From the NCBI GenBank assembly GCA_003254885.1, contig QANT01007553.1, forward strand, positions 1-21,381: DNA of 21,381 nt, written 5' to 3'. Both the position numbers and the translations under genes were made by a program. Every line of letters begins with the position of its first letter. The stretch's first letter is position 1. Shown piece after piece: positions 17,120-21,381 of the stretch. Origin of the DNA: Purshia tridentata (lineage: Eukaryota > Streptophyta > Magnoliopsida > Rosales > Rosaceae). The notes under the pieces were generated by a model. The model worked only from the letters and a program-made list of their open reading frames with translations. It was not told where the DNA came from and ran no database searches.

Positions 17120-19970
17120 GGGTCATTAGTTCTCAGTTTTCAGATTTTTGGATTATGGTTTATGAAATAAACCATATATACTAAACATGGTGAAGTCCCG
17201 TTACTGTAGCTAAATTGTAGCTGGAGATTTCTATTTTGCCCTTTTGCTTTTATTTTGCCGTTTGTTTCTGTTGTCCTTTTATCATTTGTTACGTTTGTTT
17301 TGGTCTTTTTGCGCTTGCCTGATATGGTTGTTTACGCCTCCTGCCATTATTTAGTTGTCCTTCAGTTTCCCCTCACAGCTAAAATTTTTTTTGATCTGGT
17401 GGCTCTTTTGGGGTTAGGTCTCTTTTTTTGTCCTCTTTTGTCATTTGGGTCGTGACCTTGCATCTCTGTCCTAGATCTCTCAGTTTCTATGTCTGCTTCT
17501 GGTTTATCTTTGTGGCTTCGTTTCTGTCTCTTGGGCTTACACTTTGATCGCTGGTTGATATGGAACAGTTTTCTTTTCAACCTTTCACCTGCCTCCACTC
17601 ATTACTCTGTTTCATTTTTTCGATTTGGTGTGTGGCTTTTTTCGATTTTGGGGATATTTTTTTCAGGTAAGTTTTCTTACTCTCATTCTGTCGGTTTCTT
17701 TTTACTGTCTTCTTTTTTCTCTGCCACCATTGTCAGCTGGGTATGTTCTTCACTTCTGTGTGTTGGGTCTTTGTGTTGTTTTTGTTTGTTGATATTTTTG
17801 TTATTTTCTTCTTCTGTTTTCATATTTTCATAATTCTGACCTCTTTATTTATTGGGTTTAATAAATAGAAGTTCTTTGCATGTAGATGATTATGTATTTT
17901 TTCTTATTTTCGCAACATGGGTTTTGCGTTTTCTCTCTTTGAAGTTCTGTCGGTTTTGGATACCCTTTTTTTTTCTTTTACCATCTAAATTTGTTGATTA
18001 TGTGAACTTCGTTATGGCTTTCGTTATTAGTTGTTTAGTAGTCTTTGTTTTTGTTTGTTAATATTTTTGTTATTTTCTTCTACTGTTTTCATATTTTTAT
18101 AATTTCTGAAATTTGTTTCTCTTTATTTATTGTGTTTAATAAATAGAAATTCTTTGCATGTAGGTGATCATGTATTTTTTGTAGTTTGTCTATTCTAGCT
18201 TTTTATTTAGTTATAGAACAGACACTGATGGCAATGTACTTAAGAAAATCTATTTTCCTATTTTCCATCATCTCATATTTATTGAATTTTATTGTGTGCA
18301 CAAAGTCATACAAATAGGCATTCATATTATTTTTTTTTCAGTTAATTTGTCAGTCTGAATCTGAAAGCAGGAAAAAAATTATGTTTTTATAATAATACTT
18401 TTTCTGTTTTTTTAACTCATATTGTAACTATTGATGTTGTTTGTCGCTTTAATTTTTCCTTCTTTCTTCTTTCATAACCTAAATTTATCGACCATATAAA
18501 AATTAGTATAAGTTTTATTAATGGTTTATTATAAATGTTAATTTTGATTTTAGGTGTGTTTGTGTGTGAATATGAAAGGAAAAGAGAAATAGTGTCTTTT
18601 GCCATTCTTTTCTTTTTGTTTTTTTTCGTCTCATACTTTAAAAAGGATTTTTTTCTGCTGTCTATGTTGGGTTAAGATTGTTTCTCAGTCCTATTTTGTT
18701 ATCTGGGTTTTGAACTTACATTTCTGAGTTCTTTTGTCTGCTTCATTTTATTTGTTGCATGGTTTTTTGTTTATATTTTTTCCTCTCCTTCTGTGTTTGG
18801 GTTTATGATTTGTTTAAAGCACCAATAATAATTTATCCACTGGCTAAGATCTTATACTCAATTTGTTTTGCAACTCATATTGGACTTATTAATGGTAACT
18901 TATTTGTATAGTATAGATCAGCAGGGTCTGTTTATTAATTTTAACTTACTTATATTGTATAAAACAATAAGGCAGTTAGTGTTGTTAATCTCTGTCTAAA
19001 AAAATATGTTATTAATATTAAATTAAAACACAATTATACTTATAATTGTAGTTTTTCTGTTTTAGAACTGATGATTCTATTATTCATATCATTTTATTTG
19101 TGTGGTGCAAAACAAGACTTTATTAGAAAGTGTTACTTTATTCATTTTTCTTTGCTGTAGAATTTGATCCTTTTGAGGTCCTTTCAGGTATTTTTTTTAT
19201 TCATTTTGCATTTTGTGTGTTTTGTTTGTTAAGAAGGTTTTCAGTGTGACACATGGATTATATTTTTACTCATTGTACATTTTATTTGATTAGATGCTTT
19301 GGATGTACTGTATAGTGTTCATCCAATTTTATATCTATTTTTGTTTAATGATTTCTTTTTTATAAATAAAATATTATTATGGTATAAGTATAAATATGCT
19401 TTTTATTTTTTCCCCTTTTTTTTCCATTAGCTTTTGGCCATTCTTTCACTACTGCATAAAAATAATCAGAAACAATTAACTTCCAATAGGTTTTACTCAT
19501 CTGCTGCCTCTGTTTTATTCTTTGAGTTGCAAACTTACATCTCTCAGTTTTTTATTCCCTATGTTTGGCTTAACATCTTTACTCTACTTTCATTCATTAT
19601 TTGGGTTATGAACATAAATTTATCAATTTTTTAGTTATGTTCCTTCCTTTGTTTCTGTGTTAGGCTTTATGATGATAGTTAAATATATAATATGATAATG
19701 TATAGGAATTCTTAAATTTGATTATATTTCCATCCTCCCTGCAAAAAATTATGCACATATAATGATAGTAAAATGTCAACTTTGTAAGTGCTTGGTACAG
19801 AAAAATACTGCCTCTTGCCAAACTTCCAAATTTGACACTTCTCCATATTCTATTCTTTAAATATTAGTATATTTAAAAATTTAGGATTAAATACCTAGTT
19901 TCAATACTTTTTTAGAAAATCAGTTTTGCTCATTATTACATTACATTACAATACTATATGATTACAGTAA
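17120..19970. other. T-biased low-complexity region, no convincing gene
   Basis: About 2.8 kb in which T greatly exceeds A on the plus strand, especially 17220-18100. Open frames here (17489-17833, 17852-18061) encode Phe/Leu/Ser-rich peptides, as expected from T-rich DNA. It contains the duplication listed at 17779 and degenerate repeats of a block like GGGT..GAACTTACAT..CTCAGTT near 17447-17490, 18700-18745 and 19525-19610. It could be a long degraded repeat or a giant intron. Confidence 0.5.
17779..18184 (+). repeat. ~125-bp direct duplication
   Basis: Copy 1 about 17779-17902 and copy 2 about 18048-18180, period about 269 bp. Shared blocks include TTTTTGTTATTTTCTTC, TTTAATAAATAGAA and TTCTTTGCATGTAG. 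Copies differ by several substitutions and a ~10-bp indel. Confidence 0.8.
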
Positions 19971-19975
19971 AAACA

Positions 19976-20240
19976 CACTACTAGAAAATTGGACAATAGT
20001 CACTAAACAGCTAGTCACGGAAGGAGGGTTTGGCTTTTGATCTTGTAATAGACATGGGTGAGTTTATAGCTGTGTCCACTAGAACATTAGGCACAGACAA
20101 AATGGCTAAAGGGCTTCTTTATTGGTGCTTTCCTTTTTTTTATTAATTTATTGCAATCTGGAGCACTATTAGCCATGGTATCAGTGTCCAAAGATTGTAA
20201 TGAACAGTATTTATCAACTAGTTTATATGTTATTATTTGT
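19976..20240 (+). mobile_element. CACTA-type terminus, truncated or MITE-sized
   Basis: CACTACTAGAAAATTGG is a standard plant CACTA terminal inverted repeat, followed by subterminal motifs (TAGTCACTAAACAGCTAGTCAC, then AATGGCTAAAG and TATTAGCCATGG in opposite orientations). The matching right end (TTTTCTAGTAGTG) is not seen before the gene at 20449, so it is either truncated or its end has decayed. The right boundary is approximate. Its orientation does not match the right end of the CACTA genes upstream, so it is a separate insertion. Confidence 0.5.
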
Positions 20241-20261
20241 AAGTTAAAAGTTAAAATATCC

Positions 20262-20448
20262 AAACCCTAAAACACAAAACTTTAACACCGACTCACAAAA
20301 CTTCTACCCAGCCGCCTTTCTCTCTCTTTCTCTTTTAACTCTTCAATCTCTCTGTGATCTCCCTCTTTGCCCCTCGCCTGTGTTGCATTTCCATCGCGTC
20401 TCTCTCTCTCTCTCTCAGGATCTCGACATACCGATCCAAATTGATGTA
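20262..20448 (+). promoter_or_regulatory. Telo-box and CT-rich 5' leader
   Basis: AAACCCTAA at 20262-20270 is a telo-box, frequent near transcription starts of plant genes active in dividing cells. It is followed by a pyrimidine-rich stretch (20322-20416) ending in a (TC)n microsatellite and CAG, and then the coding start. The CAG after the CT run could also act as a splice acceptor for a 5'-UTR intron. Confidence 0.45.
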
Positions 20449-20449
20449 A
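20444..20449 (+). promoter_or_regulatory. Start-stop upstream codon pair (ATGTAA)
   Basis: ATG directly followed by TAA. The last A of TAA is the first base of the main ATG at 20449. The upstream ATG has a weak context (T at -3, T at +4), whereas the main ATG has G at -3 and G at +4. Confidence 0.5.
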
Positions 20450-20600
20450 TGGACGACACCACCGTCATCAACACGGCCAACGGTATGATGTCAACGGCTT
20501 TTTCTTCGAGCAACGCCTTGTCGGCGGGCTGCAAGGCCTATTGCAAGTGTCCAGAGGGCAGGTACAAGCTTCACTGCGAGAAGACCCACCCTTCACTTAG
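20449..20600 (+). CDS. First exon of a small Cys-containing plant protein, function unknown
   Basis: ATG at 20449 opens a frame reading MDDTTVINTANGMMSTAFSS, a Ser/Ala stretch, then a Cys/Lys-rich segment (GCKAYCKCPEGRYKLHCEKT) up to a donor AG|GTACTC at 20601. Four cysteines are spaced C-x3-C-x-C-x9-C, suggesting a small metal-binding or disulfide module, but I do not recognise the family. Codon use is GC-richer than the surroundings, and a telo-box plus CT leader lies upstream. The intron ends in TTTTTTCTAG. An acceptor at 21099 gives a stop within seven codons (total about 57 residues); an acceptor at 21101 keeps a longer frame open. The frame is also open upstream of 20449 but has no ATG. 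Confidence 0.6.
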
Positions 20601-21098
20601 GTACTCGATTTCTGCTTCTGCCATTGTTTCCTTCAATACCCATTTTGAGAAGTTAGTATCTGGAATCCATTTTTGGGTATTTCCACAAAGCTTGGGTTTT
20701 TTTTTTTTTTGTGAGCTATTTCTGGTGTTAGATTTTGATGATTGTTAAAGGTTCAAATTTGATTTTATTGTCTGGTTTTTTTTTTTTTTTAAGTGTTTAG
20801 TTTTTAATATTGATTGTTGACATCAATGTTCTAAGTCTTCAGTTTTCCTTTTTAACACCATGATTTTGGACCTTTGGTTTATAAAATTAGCTTACACCCC
20901 TTTGTCTTACCATTTGGATGCTAACTGAACTGATGCCGAACACGCACCTGTTATACACAAACATAAAACTTATTCCATGTGAGAAGGCAAGCCTCCATTA
21001 TTTAAAGAAACACTTTTCAGTGCTTTAACTTTTGTGTTCCATTGTTGTATATTAAGTAATCTAAGTGTTTTTGATTTTCCTTTATTGGTTTTTTCTAG

Positions 21099-21176
21099 AG
21101 CAAAGATGGTGCAGTGATTCATCATTCCCACATATCAAAGATCAAACTCAATTTTCTGTTGCACATGCACGTTACA
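21099..21176 (+). CDS. Candidate second exon
   Basis: Follows a strong acceptor (T-rich, CTAG at 21098). Joined to the exon ending at 20600 (phase 2), acceptor 21098 gives AKMVQ and a stop at 21115-21117. The alternative AG at 21100 reads KDGAVIHHSHISKI... and could end at a GTAAGG donor at 21177. I cannot choose between them from sequence alone. Confidence 0.4.
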
Positions 21177-21310
21177 GTAAGGTATTGGAGTTGTTTATAT
21201 TTTCATTTCCATGTAATTATTTCTTTAAAAAGTGGCTCTGACAAATTGTTTATCATTTATATAAGGCATGTCAATCTGCTGATCAAATTTCCTAAAGTCG
21301 TCAATTGTAG

Positions 21311-21381
21311 CGTTGAGAATTAGAGGAGTTCCAGCTCTGGCAACTTCGCACCTTGCACAGCTCACCCAAGCTCCAAACTGA
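21311..21381 (+). CDS. Possible terminal exon at window edge
   Basis: After CAATTGTAG the base composition rises in GC, and a frame (from 21313) reads LRIRGVPALATSHLAQLTQA and ends with TGA at 21379-21381, the last bases of the window. Acceptors at 21310 (needs phase 1) or 21317 (needs phase 2, as left by the exon ending at 20600) are possible. The minus strand is also open across this stretch (QFGAWVSCARCEVARAG), so the assignment is weak. Confidence 0.25.

Noticed and set aside
17362..17598. 78-residue Lys/Arg-rich minus frame
   Set aside because: Complement of the T-rich strand; basic composition follows from A-rich codons.
17489..18061. Two Phe/Leu/Ser-rich frames suggesting membrane proteins
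   Set aside because: T-rich DNA always yields hydrophobic translations; no conserved motif, and one frame covers part of a direct repeat.
20380..20448. Upstream extension of the 20449 gene
   Set aside because: In-frame but starts at GTG, has no ATG, and includes a CT microsatellite; better read as 5' leader.
21114..21323. 69-residue frame as an independent gene
   Set aside because: Reads through likely intron sequence; only its first part may be an exon of the upstream gene.

Overview
This is nuclear DNA from a flowering plant, most likely a eudicot. The evidence is a Ty3/gypsy (Tekay/Del-like) gag, a plant CACTA (En/Spm) transposase with a DUF4218 domain, GT-AG introns with T-rich tails, and pyrimidine-rich leaders. 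I cannot name the species. There is no bacterial-type gene, rRNA, tRNA or CRISPR array.

Positions 1-11313 are a nest of LTR retrotransposon copies, all transcribed on the minus strand. Read in element sense, every LTR starts TGTAACGACC and every end I can locate is CA. A pol-less gypsy element ('X', 1117-9662) has a 3' LTR at 1117-2775, a polypurine tract, a gag pseudogene, an initiator-Met-type primer site, and a 5' LTR at 4687-9662. That 5' LTR is split by a solo LTR ('C', 5948-8857) with a perfect 5-bp target duplication AACCT. Another LTR ('A', 1-1116) cuts X's 3' LTR and runs off the left edge. X itself lies beside, and probably inside, an older LTR ('E', 9937-11313), which in turn interrupts a CACTA transposase. 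Inferred order of insertion: CACTA, then E, then X, then A and C.

Positions 11314-17113 look like a shredded CACTA element on the plus strand. They hold a TNP2/DUF4218 pseudogene, a possible acidic transposase tail (15929-16012), and a frameshifted second ORF with a Gln/Glu-rich coiled coil (16129-17113). Between these pieces lie degenerate hAT-like ends, a tiny poly-A insertion with a 19-bp duplication, a plus-strand relative of the LTR leader, and a GGGTT-rich MITE-like repeat.

Positions 17120-19970 are strongly T-biased, with a 125-bp direct duplication and other degenerate internal repeats, and no convincing gene. A CACTA-type terminus lies at 19976. The last 1.1 kb is the best candidate for an ordinary host gene: a telo-box, a CT-rich leader, a start-stop upstream codon pair overlapping the main ATG, and a small Cys-containing first exon (20449-20600) followed by a GT-AG intron.

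The most interesting signal is a perfect four-unit heat-shock element (TTCnnGAAnnTTCnnGAA) at the same promoter position in all five LTRs, next to a cluster of W-box (TTGAC) cores. This suggests a heat- or stress-responsive retrotransposon family whose LTR leaders are modular and recombined.
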